From: Candidatus Brocadia sp.
Lineage (GTDB): Bacteria; Planctomycetota; Brocadiia; Brocadiales; Brocadiaceae
Direction: 5' to 3'
Length of the DNA stretch: 16,390 bases
Assembly (NCBI GenBank): GCA_030837935.1
Contig: JAUQXU010000044.1
Span: 1-16,390 of the forward strand
The position numbers and the translations under genes are program-made. Numbering within the stretch: position 1 is the stretch's first letter; each line of letters begins with the position of its first letter. This document shows positions 1-7,733 of this stretch, piece after piece. Under the pieces are notes generated by a model. That model made no database searches and had not been told where the DNA came from. It was given only the letters and a program-made list of their open reading frames with translations.

Positions 1-1122
1 GTGCAGACCGTGATTGCTCAAGTTGAAGCTATCGAACAAAAAGAAGTCGTGGGTATATCAGAAGAAAAGCCCGAAGTTACAAAAAAGGTTGAGCCTGTTG
101 AAGCAAAAGAAGGTGTGAGCGTATCTGCAGAAAAACCTGAAGTTATAAAGAAGAAAGAACCGGTTGAGGTTGTAAAGCCAACTGAAAAGTATGAGGAGAA
201 AGAAGAAATAGAAAAAAGGTATTCGCCGTTGGTGCGAAGATTGGCTAAAGAATACGGTGTCAATTTAGAAGCGGTAAAGGGTTCAGGCGAAGGTGGGAGG
301 GTTACTAAAAAGGATATAATGGATTACATAGCATCACGACCAGGTGTTATTACTGCTCCTCCTGCGGAGGCTGAAAAGAAGATTTTGGAGAAGGAAATAC
401 TTATTCCATTAAGTCCCAAGAGAAAGATTACAGCGGAGAGAATGGTGCAGAGTAAACGGACAGCCGCCCATGTGACGACTGTATTCGAGGTTGATATGAC
501 AAAGGTTGCCCTGTATCGCGAACTGAATAAGGACAGTACGAAGAGGGAAGGCATTCACCTTACCTATCTTCCATTCATAACCCTTGCTACAGCACGTGCC
601 CTTAAATATCATCCCATACTCAACGCCTCGTGGACAGAGGAAGGCGTTGTACAGAAAAACTATATTAATATCGGGATTGCAGTATCTCTTGAAGATGGAT
701 TAATCGTCCCTGTGATAAGAGATGCTGATAAAAAAGATCTGCTGCAATTAGCCCTCGATATCCAGGATATTGCCTTGCGTGCGCGTACAAAAAAATTAAA
801 ACCAGAAGATGTCCAGGGGGGGACGTTCACCATAACAAATTACGGTCTTAATGGCAGTTTACTTGGAACACCGGTTATACTGTTACCACAGGTGGCAATA
901 TTAGGTGTAGGGGCCATCATCAAAAAGCCAATTGTAATAGACGATGCAATTGCAATTCGATCCATGATGTATCTTAGCCTTTCATTTGATCATCGGGTTA
1001 TGGATGGTGCCCATGCGGATATGTTTCTTCGTAAAGTAAAAGATATTCTTGAAGGATGGGAGGTTTCAAATTATGAGGCAAAGAGGTCTTCTCCTCCGAC
1101 TGGATACAGTGGAGTATGGTGA
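1..1122 (+). CDS. 2-oxoacid dehydrogenase E2 acyltransferase, 5' partial
   Basis: This is the C-terminal 373 residues of a lipoate-dependent dihydrolipoamide acyltransferase, the core of a pyruvate- or branched-chain-type dehydrogenase complex. The N-terminal lipoyl domain is missing because the window begins inside the gene; the first residues (VQTVIAQVEA) look like the end of a lipoyl domain, so the apparent GTG start is not the true one. A charged Lys/Glu/Pro/Val linker fills residues about 12-70. It contains two copies of a unit resembling EKPEV-x-KK-x-EPVE. A peripheral-subunit binding domain follows at about 74-110 (YSPLVRRLAKEYGV, GGRVTKKDI). The acyltransferase domain runs from about 132 to the end, with the catalytic DHRVMDG motif (His331, Asp335). 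The last 20 residues extend past the usual end and overlap lipB, implying co-expression with lipoylation genes. Which acyl-CoA it makes cannot be decided from this fragment. Confidence 0.9.
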   Translation: MQTVIAQVEAIEQKEVVGISEEKPEVTKKVEPVEAKEGVSVSAEKPEVIKKKEPVEVVKPTEKYEEKEEIEKRYSPLVRRLAKEYGVNLEAVKGSGEGGRVTKKDIMDYIASRPGVITAPPAEAEKKILEKEILIPLSPKRKITAERMVQSKRTAAHVTTVFEVDMTKVALYRELNKDSTKREGIHLTYLPFITLATARALKYHPILNASWTEEGVVQKNYINIGIAVSLEDGLIVPVIRDADKKDLLQLALDIQDIALRARTKKLKPEDVQGGTFTITNYGLNGSLLGTPVILLPQVAILGVGAIIKKPIVIDDAIAIRSMMYLSLSFDHRVMDGAHADMFLRKVKDILEGWEVSNYEAKRSSPPTGYSGVW

Positions 1123-1774
1123 GGCTTGGGAGCTTCAAAAGACCCTGCTTGAGGCAAGGATTTCTGACAAGATAGAAGACTGTTTTATCTTGCTTCAACA
1201 TACACCTACTTTTACCTTTGGACGCAGATATAAAGAAGGTAATTTGATATCTAACAAGGAATATTATGAAAGTACTGGCCTTGCTGTTTATAAAACAGAC
1301 CGCGGGGGGTTGGCAACTTATCACGGTCCAGGCCAGGTTGTTGGTTATCCCATCATAAAAATGGATACTTATACGAAGGATTATTATCAATATCTGCGGA
1401 TGTTGGAAGAGGTGATGATAAGGGTATTGTCTGACTTTGGTATTGCGGCAGAACGTAATGAGGGATACACAGGGGTTTGGGTAAATAAGGCTAAGATCGG
1501 GTTTATTGGTGTTCGGATTGCATTGGGCTATGCTATGCATGGGTTTTCTCTCAATGTAAACAATGATTTATTGCCTTTCAATTATATTACTCCCTGTGGA
1601 ATTAAAGATGTGAGAGTCACTTCCATTCAGGAATTATTAAACAAAAACACAAACATTAACGTTGTCTATAACACACTTGCAAGTCACTATGCGGATATAT
1701 TTCAAGTACAGATAATACCGGTTGAAATGAAGGCTATAAGCCGGAGGATAGGTTTTGAGAGAAATTACATATAG
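1073..1774 (+). CDS. lipB: Lipoyl(octanoyl) transferase LipB
   Basis: This enzyme moves octanoyl from acyl carrier protein onto the lipoyl-domain lysine, the first step of endogenous lipoate assembly. With the start at ATG 1073 the protein has 233 residues, normal for LipB. Family motifs are all present: FTFGRR near 47-52, RGG at 77-79, YHGPGQ at 83-88, the catalytic Lys141 within KIGFIGV, and the catalytic Cys175 in TPCGI. I chose ATG 1073 rather than an in-frame ATG at 1049 because a GGGAGG ribosome binding site ends about 9 bases before it and because the family normally begins with a short segment like MRQRGLLLRLD. The gene overlaps the E2 reading frame by 50 bases, a layout that suggests translational coupling. 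It supplies octanoyl groups to the E2 encoded just upstream, while LipA inserts the sulfur. Confidence 0.93.
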   Translation: MRQRGLLLRLDTVEYGEAWELQKTLLEARISDKIEDCFILLQHTPTFTFGRRYKEGNLISNKEYYESTGLAVYKTDRGGLATYHGPGQVVGYPIIKMDTYTKDYYQYLRMLEEVMIRVLSDFGIAAERNEGYTGVWVNKAKIGFIGVRIALGYAMHGFSLNVNNDLLPFNYITPCGIKDVRVTSIQELLNKNTNINVVYNTLASHYADIFQVQIIPVEMKAISRRIGFERNYI

Positions 1775-1800
1775 GAAATATTCTAATTATCCTTATTTTT

Positions 1801-2655
1801 ATGGTTAAAAAAGAATTTGCATATACAAAGAATAACGGAAATACTATCCGTGAAGAAGGGATAAAGGAAGGAATATTTGGTAGTATAAAAGACAAGGAAA
1901 TAGACCATGTTGATTATGACCGATGGATGGGAGGACCTCGCGGACCAGAAAAGATAACATTTAAAGACGGAAGTGCCGTAATATTTAAGTGTGACATCCG
2001 GCATTACTGGATGGCCGACAATCCTGACACTGCAATCCGGGAGGCGATTGTTTATCAAATCGACAAGGTCGTAGGACTTGGATTGGTGCCCAAAACGATG
2101 GTAATAGACGATGCGATCGGCAACGTCCGATATGATGGTTCGGTACAGGTGTGGATTAAAAACGCTAAAGATGGCTATCAGATAGAGAAATTTACGGATA
2201 AAGAGAGGAAAGATTTTGAACGGCTAAAGGTCTTTGATTTCGTAATTGGAAATAGCGATAGGCATCTGGGAAATGTATTGTTTACCGGCGACGATAAGTT
2301 GCATGCGATAGATAACAATGCGTGTCTTATTATTGATAAAAACGAAGACATTTTGTCATTTACTGATTCGATAATATATTTCTTTAGTAGAAATGTCATC
2401 CACGATATGCCGCATATCGTGGAATTAATAGTAAGGTTTTATGAAAACAAAGATGCGATATTAAAATTAATAGATATGTACATACATGATAATACAGAAC
2501 TCGCTAAATTAATGGTGGAGTCAAGGATTAATTATTTGTATAACATGTTGAAAAAAGACAAACCATTTCCCAGGAAATATTTAGAATGGCGAAAGGGGCT
2601 GGAAGGGGAAGTGCGTAATATTTTAACGTATAGGAATTTCAAACACCCCCCATAA
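1801..2655 (+). CDS. PI3/4-kinase-fold protein (possible protein or lipid kinase)
   Basis: The 284-residue product carries signatures of the bacterial PI3/4-kinase-like family, related in fold to HipA and actin-fragmin kinases. A likely ATP-binding lysine is Lys63 (AVIFKCD), with a helix containing REAIVYQ at 80-86. The catalytic loop FDFVIGNSDRHLGN includes Asp153, His155 and Asn158, and the metal-binding segment HAIDNNA includes Asp171. These active-site positions look intact, so an active phosphotransferase is likely; the substrate is unknown. The gene lies 26 bases after lipB and on the same strand as lipA, so it may be co-transcribed with lipoate genes, but a functional link is not established. 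No clear ribosome binding site precedes the ATG. The last codons and the stop come from a G/C-run repeat, so the natural C-terminus may have been altered. A HipA-like toxin kinase is an alternative, though no antitoxin gene is adjacent. Confidence 0.72.
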   Translation: MVKKEFAYTKNNGNTIREEGIKEGIFGSIKDKEIDHVDYDRWMGGPRGPEKITFKDGSAVIFKCDIRHYWMADNPDTAIREAIVYQIDKVVGLGLVPKTMVIDDAIGNVRYDGSVQVWIKNAKDGYQIEKFTDKERKDFERLKVFDFVIGNSDRHLGNVLFTGDDKLHAIDNNACLIIDKNEDILSFTDSIIYFFSRNVIHDMPHIVELIVRFYENKDAILKLIDMYIHDNTELAKLMVESRINYLYNMLKKDKPFPRKYLEWRKGLEGEVRNILTYRNFKHPP

Positions 2656-2688
2656 TCCCCCCCCCGTAAACGGGGGGACACAGGGGGG
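2646..2688. repeat. G/C-run palindromic repeat (REP-like)
   Basis: The segment has nested complementary runs. An outer C6 (2646-2651) faces G6 (2683-2688), and an inner C9-G (2657-2666) faces C-G6 (2671-2677) around a TAAA loop. It overlaps the end of the upstream kinase gene and contributes its final two prolines and its stop codon. Compact C-run/G-run palindromes of this kind occur dispersed in some bacterial genomes, but copy number cannot be judged from one window. It might also act as a strong RNA hairpin between the kinase gene and lipA, though no U-tract follows. Confidence 0.6.
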
Positions 2689-2825
2689 TAAAAGTCGCCG
2701 AAGGCCTAATTAAAAAAAGGCATAAAGATTCGTCACGGAATTACATTAAATTACCAGCATATTTTCTCGTCTCTTACGTGATATTCAGTATTATTTTTCT
2801 TATACACCCCTACAAAAGTAAATTT

Positions 2826-3677
2826 ATGCATCCGCACTGGCTAAGGACAAAATTACCTACCGGTAAAAATTTTAATGAAATAAAGGGTATTTTGCGTGAG
2901 AAGAGGCTTCATACCGTATGTGAAGAGGCAATTTGTCCTAATATAGGTGACTGCTTTGAGCGGCGTGCCGCAACATTTCTAATTCTTGGTGATATTTGTA
3001 CCAGACAGTGTGGATTTTGTGCTGTGAAGAAGGGAAGCCCCTATGGGGTAGATGAGGAGGAGCCCCATCGAGTCGCTGAAGCCATTAAAATAATGGAATT
3101 AAGATATGTTGTAATAACCTCTGTAACAAGAGATGACCTGATCGATGGTGGTGCATTAGTTTATGCAAAGACAATCAAATGTATTCGTGAACACATCAAA
3201 AATTGTAAAATAGAAGTTTTGATACCAGATTTCGGCGGAGATTCAGTTGCATTAGAAACAGTAATCAACGCCAGGCCGGACATATTAAATCACAACATAG
3301 AAACGGTACCTAGCCTTTATTCACAGGTAAGACCCATGGCCAATTATGAACGTTCTTTAGGACTACTAAAAAAAACACGTGAGAAAGATTCTTCTCTAAC
3401 AACAAAATCAGGAGTTATGTTAGGACTGGGTGAATCATGGGATGAAATAATTAATGTTATGAAAGATATAAGGAATGCAGGCTGTGATATGCTGACGATA
3501 GGACAGTATCTGAGCCCTAAGAAAAATGCCTTACCGATCCGACGTTATTATACACCAGAGGAGTTTGATATTTTAAGGAGAGCGGGGGAGAATATAGGAT
3601 TTAATCACATAGAATCAGGGCCACTTGTGCGGAGTTCATATCATGCGGAGACGCAATCTGACGATATTTTTGTCTGA
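2826..3677 (+). CDS. lipA: Lipoyl synthase LipA (radical SAM)
   Basis: LipA inserts two sulfur atoms into the octanoyl chain on lipoyl domains, completing lipoate synthesis. The 283-residue protein holds the auxiliary cluster motif with Cys32, Cys37 and Cys43 (VCEEAICPNIGDC), the radical SAM motif with Cys58, Cys62 and Cys65 (CTRQCGFC), and the C-terminal RSSYHAE that ligates the auxiliary cluster. I place the start at ATG 2826, giving MHPHWLRTKLPTGKNF, the expected family N-terminus. An in-frame GTG at 2778 would add a hydrophobic stretch with no family support and no convincing ribosome binding site. The site before 2826 is weak (AAAAGTAAATTT), so translation may depend on upstream genes. 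It works with LipB and the E2 of the same strand. Confidence 0.95.
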   Translation: MHPHWLRTKLPTGKNFNEIKGILREKRLHTVCEEAICPNIGDCFERRAATFLILGDICTRQCGFCAVKKGSPYGVDEEEPHRVAEAIKIMELRYVVITSVTRDDLIDGGALVYAKTIKCIREHIKNCKIEVLIPDFGGDSVALETVINARPDILNHNIETVPSLYSQVRPMANYERSLGLLKKTREKDSSLTTKSGVMLGLGESWDEIINVMKDIRNAGCDMLTIGQYLSPKKNALPIRRYYTPEEFDILRRAGENIGFNHIESGPLVRSSYHAETQSDDIFV

Positions 3678-3805
3678 TAAAATAAATCTATGTATTCCAC
3701 AGTTGTTTTTTGGCATTAAGTGTTTTCACGTTTGACCGATAATATCGAGATAAACTTTTAGGTGATTGATTTTTGATGGCTTGACTCAAGGGGGAAGTAA
3801 CTGTA

Positions 3806-4714
3806 ATGATCGATAGTAATTTACACAAAAGTATGCTGGATAGTTTATCGGGAGGAATATGTGCAGTTAATCAAGATAGGATTATTACGTACTGGAATAA
3901 AGGCGCAGAGATTCTTACGGGATATACAAACTTCGACACAGTTGGAAAGTGTTGTGACGGCAATATTTTAATGTATGTGGATGCACAGGGTAGAGACGTC
4001 TGCAAGAATGGATGCCTTGTTGTTGAATCAATTGCTGATGGGCGCCCACATAGCATGGAGGTGTATGCCCGTCATAAGGATGGTTATCGGATTCCTGTTT
4101 TAGTGCGCGCTTCACCCATTAAAAATTCAGATGGACTGGTTACTGGTGCAATTGAGGAACTATGCGATAATTCTTCGAAGGTTGAATTTATTCATAAAAT
4201 TGAAGAGCTTGAAAAGTGTGCCTTACTTGATCCCCTCACAGGGGTAATGAAGAGGCGGGGGTTGGAGATGAACTTACGGTCTGTGTTTGGTGTGATGCAT
4301 AGATTCGGCTGGTCATATGGGATTTTTTTGGTTGACATCGATGGGTTTGAAAAAATAAATGACGGATACGGCCGTGATATTGGGGATAATGTATTAAAGA
4401 TGGTGACAAAGACATTGTTGAATAGTTTGAGATCATCAGATACGGTAGGCCGCTGGGGAGGTGAAGAGTTTATGGTCATTGCCATGAATGTTTGTGAAGA
4501 TCATCTGTATGCCATCGCAAATAAAATTCGTGTTCTTATTGAGCAATCAAGTTTTTCCGTGGGGACTGATATTATTCGCGTTACTGCTTCCGTCTCTGCT
4601 ACAATTGCACATCCCAATGATACCATGGATAGTTTATTAAAAAGAATAGCGCAATTAATGGAACGGTGTAAGGTTGCTGGCAAGAATTGCGTATCGATAA
4701 AATTGGATGCATGA
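3806..4714 (+). CDS. PAS-GGDEF diguanylate cyclase
   Basis: A 302-residue cytosolic signalling enzyme expected to convert two GTP to cyclic di-GMP. Residues about 8-125 form a PAS sensor domain, and 138-300 a GGDEF domain. The active-site loop is GGEEF (218-222), the first metal-binding Asp is in LVDIDGF (Asp177), and an RxxD inhibitory site (Arg209-Asp212) sits five residues before GGEEF, so product inhibition is likely. The PAS domain holds a cysteine set (Cys49, Cys50, Cys66, Cys70) in a C-x(n)-G-x3-C-x3-C arrangement that could bind a metal or respond to redox; this is inference. A GGGGGAAG stretch about 9 bases before the ATG serves as ribosome binding site. No transmembrane segment is visible. 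It is a single-gene unit convergent with nnrE. A c-di-GMP riboswitch lies about 2.7 kb downstream, so its product could act on a nearby target. Confidence 0.92.
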   Translation: MIDSNLHKSMLDSLSGGICAVNQDRIITYWNKGAEILTGYTNFDTVGKCCDGNILMYVDAQGRDVCKNGCLVVESIADGRPHSMEVYARHKDGYRIPVLVRASPIKNSDGLVTGAIEELCDNSSKVEFIHKIEELEKCALLDPLTGVMKRRGLEMNLRSVFGVMHRFGWSYGIFLVDIDGFEKINDGYGRDIGDNVLKMVTKTLLNSLRSSDTVGRWGGEEFMVIAMNVCEDHLYAIANKIRVLIEQSSFSVGTDIIRVTASVSATIAHPNDTMDSLLKRIAQLMERCKVAGKNCVSIKLDA

Positions 4715-4739
4715 TGAAGATGTAGTAAACACGTAGATA

Positions 4740-5414
4740 TTAGGGTATCAATTCCTTAGGGATACAAATATCAGTTACTATAATCTTCCCCGTGTGTACC
4801 GGACCGTCTCCCAAATAAAAACCTCTTTTACCTACTGCAAAAGTAACAGTTTTTGTCGCCTTCATAGCAGTGCCCAAAATGTTGCCATTGTTGCAATCGA
4901 GACCTGAAGGTATATCTACAGATACAATGGGCCTGTTTAGGTTATTAACACCATCGATGAGCATTTTAAACGGTTCTCGAACCTCCCCCGAAAGTCCTGT
5001 TCCAAACAATGCATCGACTATGATATCATAACTACGCAACTCCATTAAGATACTGTTCATTTCAGTAGTAAGAAGTATCTCCCTAACATCTATTTTCATA
5101 TTTAAAAGTATTTTCAGATTTGTGCCCGTATCCGCATCCTTTAAAATATCAGAAATCTTTGCAACGAGAAAGACGCCCACGGGAATGCCATAATTGTGAA
5201 GATGCCGGGCAGCAACAAATCCGTCACCACCGTTATTTCCCTTTCCACACAAAACGGCCACTTTTATCTTAGTTTGAGTGTCTGTCATCTTAAGAATTTC
5301 TTCAGCCACATTTCGTCCGGCGTTTTCCATAAGAATAATTCCCGGGATTTCATATACTTCAATTGTCTTCCGGTCTAATTCCCGCATTTCTTCACGTGTT
5401 ACTGTCTTAACCAT
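4740..5414 (-). CDS. nnrE: NAD(P)H-hydrate epimerase
   Basis: A metabolite-repair enzyme that interconverts the R and S forms of damaged (hydrated) NAD(P)H so that a dehydratase can restore the cofactor. The 224-residue product is a stand-alone YjeF_N domain. It has ENAGRN at 30-35, GKGNNGGDGFVAARHL at 57-72, DALFGTGLSG at 134-143 and the cation-binding DIPSGLD at 167-173. The fused ADP/ATP-dependent dehydratase domain of many bacterial homologues is absent and not seen elsewhere in the window. I chose ATG 5414 because the frame upstream reads back into pyk and gives non-family residues. This start is one base after the pyk stop codon, so the two genes are one operon and probably translationally coupled. 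Confidence 0.92.
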   Translation of the reverse strand: MVKTVTREEMRELDRKTIEVYEIPGIILMENAGRNVAEEILKMTDTQTKIKVAVLCGKGNNGGDGFVAARHLHNYGIPVGVFLVAKISDILKDADTGTNLKILLNMKIDVREILLTTEMNSILMELRSYDIIVDALFGTGLSGEVREPFKMLIDGVNNLNRPIVSVDIPSGLDCNNGNILGTAMKATKTVTFAVGKRGFYLGDGPVHTGKIIVTDICIPKELIP

Positions 5415-5415
5415 T

Positions 5416-6834
5416 TTAATAAACCCGCAAGAGATTCGTAGATCCCGGCTTCCATACAGGTACACCGCCAGTAATTGCCAATGTTTCACCTTCGCTGATA
5501 TAACCGGCTTTTGTAGCAGATTCGATGCTTTTTTTCATCATGTCGTCGGTATTCTGTATAGACTCAGTGAGCATTGGGATGACACCCCACACCAGCGCAA
5601 GTCTTCTATACGTATTGAGTGATGGGGTGACTGCAAGAACGAGTTGTTTGGGTCGATATTTGGAAACAAACCGCGCGGTACTTCCCGTTTGAGTGCAGGT
5701 AATAATTGTCTTTATACTAAGATCATCAGCAACCTGACATGTTGCACTGCTTATCGCATCAGGTATAGTGACTTTGATGCTACTTGAGCAGAGTGATTCA
5801 ATATTACCCTTTTTGACTAATCCAAGTTCAACCTCTCTTGCAATTTTAGATAACATACGGACAGATTCAACGGGATAGCGACCTTTGGCAGTTTCTTCAG
5901 AGAGCATGACTGCGTCACTCCCGTCAAAAATAGCGTTTGCAACATCAGTAACTTCAGCACGGGTAGGTCTATAATTATTAACCATGGATTGTAGCATTTG
6001 TGTAGCTGTGATAACCGGTTTACAATAACTGTTAGCAATACGAATGATCTTCTTTTGTACAAGGGGAATCCTTTCTAAAGGTATTTCTATCCCTAAATCT
6101 CCTCTGGCGACCATAATTGCATCTGCAGTGCTTATAATAGCCTCAAGACAATCGATTGCTTCGTGTTTTTCAATCTTGGCGATAACGGGTATATCTTTAT
6201 TTTTCTGATGTATAAGCTCTCGGAGTTGTAAAATGTCATCCGCATTCGTTACAAAAGACATGGCCACGTAATCCACATCATGCTTAATTCCGAATTCGAG
6301 ATCGCTCTTGTCTTTTTCTGTAAGGGAAGGAATTGGCAGACTTCTAGTTGGTATGTTTATTCCCTTCCGGGCACTCAATACGCCACCAACAATGACTTCA
6401 CAGACAATATGGGTGTTATTCTTTCGAATGACCTTTAATTCAATCTCTCCATCGCAAAGTAAAATAGCGTCTTCAGCAAAAACGTAATCGGGTAAAAGTG
6501 GATAGGTAACGGATGCTATCTGTTCATTCCCTTCTAAAACGGTGTTTGTCAGAGTAAATTGATCACCAGCCTTTAAAATAACCGAATCTTTATTTAATGT
6601 TCCTATCCTAATTTTTGGACCTGATAAGTCCTGGATAATTGCGACTGGTTTTTCTAATCGTGAAGAAATGCGACGTATATTTCTGATATTGTCCTCATGT
6701 TCCGATAACGTACCGTGAGAAAAGTTTAATCTGGCTACATTCATTCCCGCACCTATCAAGTCCTCAATGATTGCAGGAGAATTGCTTGCAGGTCCAATAG
6801 TACAAACGATCTTCGTTTTTGTAAAATTATTCAT
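5416..6834 (-). CDS. pyk: Pyruvate kinase
   Basis: This enzyme catalyses the last step of glycolysis, phosphoenolpyruvate plus ADP to pyruvate plus ATP. The 472-residue length and motif order are those of bacterial pyruvate kinases: TIGPAS at 12-17, NFSHG at 37-41, the active-site AKIEKHE around Lys220 and Glu222, metal-binding ARGDLGIE at 243-250, ITATQML at 275-281, and TRAEVTDVANAI at 291-302. The C-terminal allosteric-type domain is complete. A promoter (TTGACA, 17-base spacer, TATTAT) lies about 100 bases upstream on the minus strand, and an inverted repeat overlaps its -10 box. No good ribosome binding site is visible before the ATG. Its product pyruvate is a possible substrate for the complex whose E2 opens the window, but that E2's specificity is unknown. 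Confidence 0.96.
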   Translation of the reverse strand: MNNFTKTKIVCTIGPASNSPAIIEDLIGAGMNVARLNFSHGTLSEHEDNIRNIRRISSRLEKPVAIIQDLSGPKIRIGTLNKDSVILKAGDQFTLTNTVLEGNEQIASVTYPLLPDYVFAEDAILLCDGEIELKVIRKNNTHIVCEVIVGGVLSARKGINIPTRSLPIPSLTEKDKSDLEFGIKHDVDYVAMSFVTNADDILQLRELIHQKNKDIPVIAKIEKHEAIDCLEAIISTADAIMVARGDLGIEIPLERIPLVQKKIIRIANSYCKPVITATQMLQSMVNNYRPTRAEVTDVANAIFDGSDAVMLSEETAKGRYPVESVRMLSKIAREVELGLVKKGNIESLCSSSIKVTIPDAISSATCQVADDLSIKTIITCTQTGSTARFVSKYRPKQLVLAVTPSLNTYRRLALVWGVIPMLTESIQNTDDMMKKSIESATKAGYISEGETLAITGGVPVWKPGSTNLLRVY

Positions 6835-6933
6835 ATTAGGTAATTTTTGCTAATAAAACGCAGATAATCACAGATATTCTTGCAACTTTCTATAAATAAA
6901 GTGTTTGTTTGTACATGTATTATCTGTTGTGTG

Positions 6934-6962
6934 ATAATATAATAGTTAGTAAGTATTGTCAA
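6934..6962 (-). promoter_or_regulatory. Predicted sigma-70-type promoter of pyk-nnrE
   Basis: Read on the minus strand: a perfect -35 TTGACA (6957-6962), a 17-base spacer and a -10 TATTAT (6934-6939). This predicts a transcript start near 6927 and a leader of about 93 bases before pyk. An inverted repeat TATTATC/GATAATA (6918-6924 and 6933-6939, 8-base gap) overlaps the -10 element and the start region and could be an operator. Sequence match only. Confidence 0.6.
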
Positions 6963-7335
6963 ATTGTAAAATATTTCCTAACTCAGCTTAGTTGCAACTA
7001 AATCTCTTTGAAAATAAGGAAAATGACAGGGGAAGAAGAATGGGTTAGCGACGACGTTCGGATGCAAATAAAACGATGAGGGATAGAGGATCAACATTAT
7101 AGGGCTTTTTGGTGATTTTGTAAGAGACCGAGGGATAATCAAAAATCAACAGATATGGGATTCGGTACATAGCAAAGTGTAACCGGTAATGGTGCAGAAG
7201 TTTTTGCATTCACTGTGCAAGAAATATAGACTCGGAGATAACCAAAACTGGTTGCAATGTCTTTTACGAAATAAAGTTGGTTTGATTATTTCTAAGTATA
7301 ATAAATATAAGCAGATATAGCAATAGTTAGTTTCT
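6963..7335. other. Non-coding stretch between pyk promoter and riboswitch
   Basis: AT-rich DNA between two divergent transcription units. I find no convincing gene. The best candidate is an 18-codon frame starting at ATG 7024, after an AAGGAA stretch, which ends at a TGA without family features. No tRNA, clear hairpin or repeat stands out. It may be regulatory spacer or decayed sequence. Confidence 0.4.
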
Positions 7336-7364
7336 TTGTTATTTTTCTTGCTATTTTGTAATAT
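7336..7364 (+). promoter_or_regulatory. Possible promoter of the riboswitch-controlled transcript
   Basis: TTGTTA (7336-7341), a 17-base spacer and TAATAT (7359-7364) each match 4 of 6 consensus positions. The predicted start near 7371 would be about 20 bases before the aptamer, which is the expected position for a riboswitch promoter. In such AT-rich DNA the match alone is weak; a TATAGT at 7366-7371 is an alternative -10. Confidence 0.35.
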
Positions 7365-7391
7365 TTATAGTAGATTTCTGATGTTTGTATC

Positions 7392-7489
7392 GTGACAAAG
7401 GCAAACTCTGAGCGATCAGGGGACGCAAAGTAAAAGGGTCATTGTAATATATAGGAAAGCAACACAAATGACAGCCTTACTGCCGAAGA
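7392..7489 (+). ncRNA. Cyclic di-GMP-I (GEMM-I) riboswitch aptamer
   Basis: The segment contains the ordered conserved blocks of the GEMM-I class: AAAGGCAAAC (7397-7406), a six-pair stem CTCTGA/TCAGGG (7406-7411 and 7416-7421) closed by a GCGA tetraloop of GNRA type, then GGACGCAAAG (7421-7430), GGGTC (7436-7440) pairing with GACAGCC (7470-7476) at the base of the second stem, and TGCCGA (7481-7486). GGCA (7400-7403) can pair with TGCC (7481-7484) to close the aptamer. The second stem is GTCATTGT (7438-7445) with ACAAATGAC (7464-7472), with one bulge. The family senses cyclic di-GMP; a subgroup prefers 3',3'-cGAMP. The 3' part of the aptamer is also the 5' arm of a terminator, so ligand binding should favour read-through (ON) into the peptide cassette starting at 7734. 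The direction of control is inference from pairing. Confidence 0.92.
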
Positions 7490-7526
7490 TATTAGTTATG
7501 GATATCTATGCAGTAAGGCTTTTTTA
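7473..7526 (+). terminator. Riboswitch expression platform: intrinsic terminator
   Basis: AGCCTTACTGC (7473-7483) is perfectly complementary to GCAGTAAGGCT (7510-7520). An inner stem AGATAT/ATATCT (7487-7492 and 7502-7507) extends the hairpin, and a run of six T follows at once (7520-7525). The 5' arm overlaps the aptamer segments AGCC and TGC, so the terminator and the folded aptamer cannot coexist. This is a transcription-attenuation arrangement controlling the downstream genes. Confidence 0.9.
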
Positions 7527-7733
7527 TTTGAATTTCGAATTTTTTTAAATCAAGTGGCATTCTTAAGAATTTTTTAAGAGCATGATTTACAAACCTTTCA
7601 TAGAAAAAAGGAGAAATTAAAGGCTGACAAAATGTGCAAAATCTTTTTATTCTTAATTTTTGCCAGATTATTCCGATAAATTGCATGTATTCGTAGTTAA
7701 ACAATATTAAATTGAAAGGGGGTGATAAGAAAA

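Noticed and set aside
998..1540. 180-codon minus-strand frame across E2 and lipB
   Set aside because: Shadow of two well-recognised plus-strand genes with catalytic motifs intact.
2646..2688. Intrinsic terminator after the kinase gene
   Set aside because: The stem is strong but no U-tract follows on the plus strand; a dispersed palindromic repeat is a better description.
7632..7679. 15-codon frame in the leader after the terminator, preceded by a purine-rich AAAAAAGGAG stretch
   Set aside because: The AAGGAG lies about 18 bases upstream, too far, and the peptide has no notable features; kept only as a remote uORF possibility.
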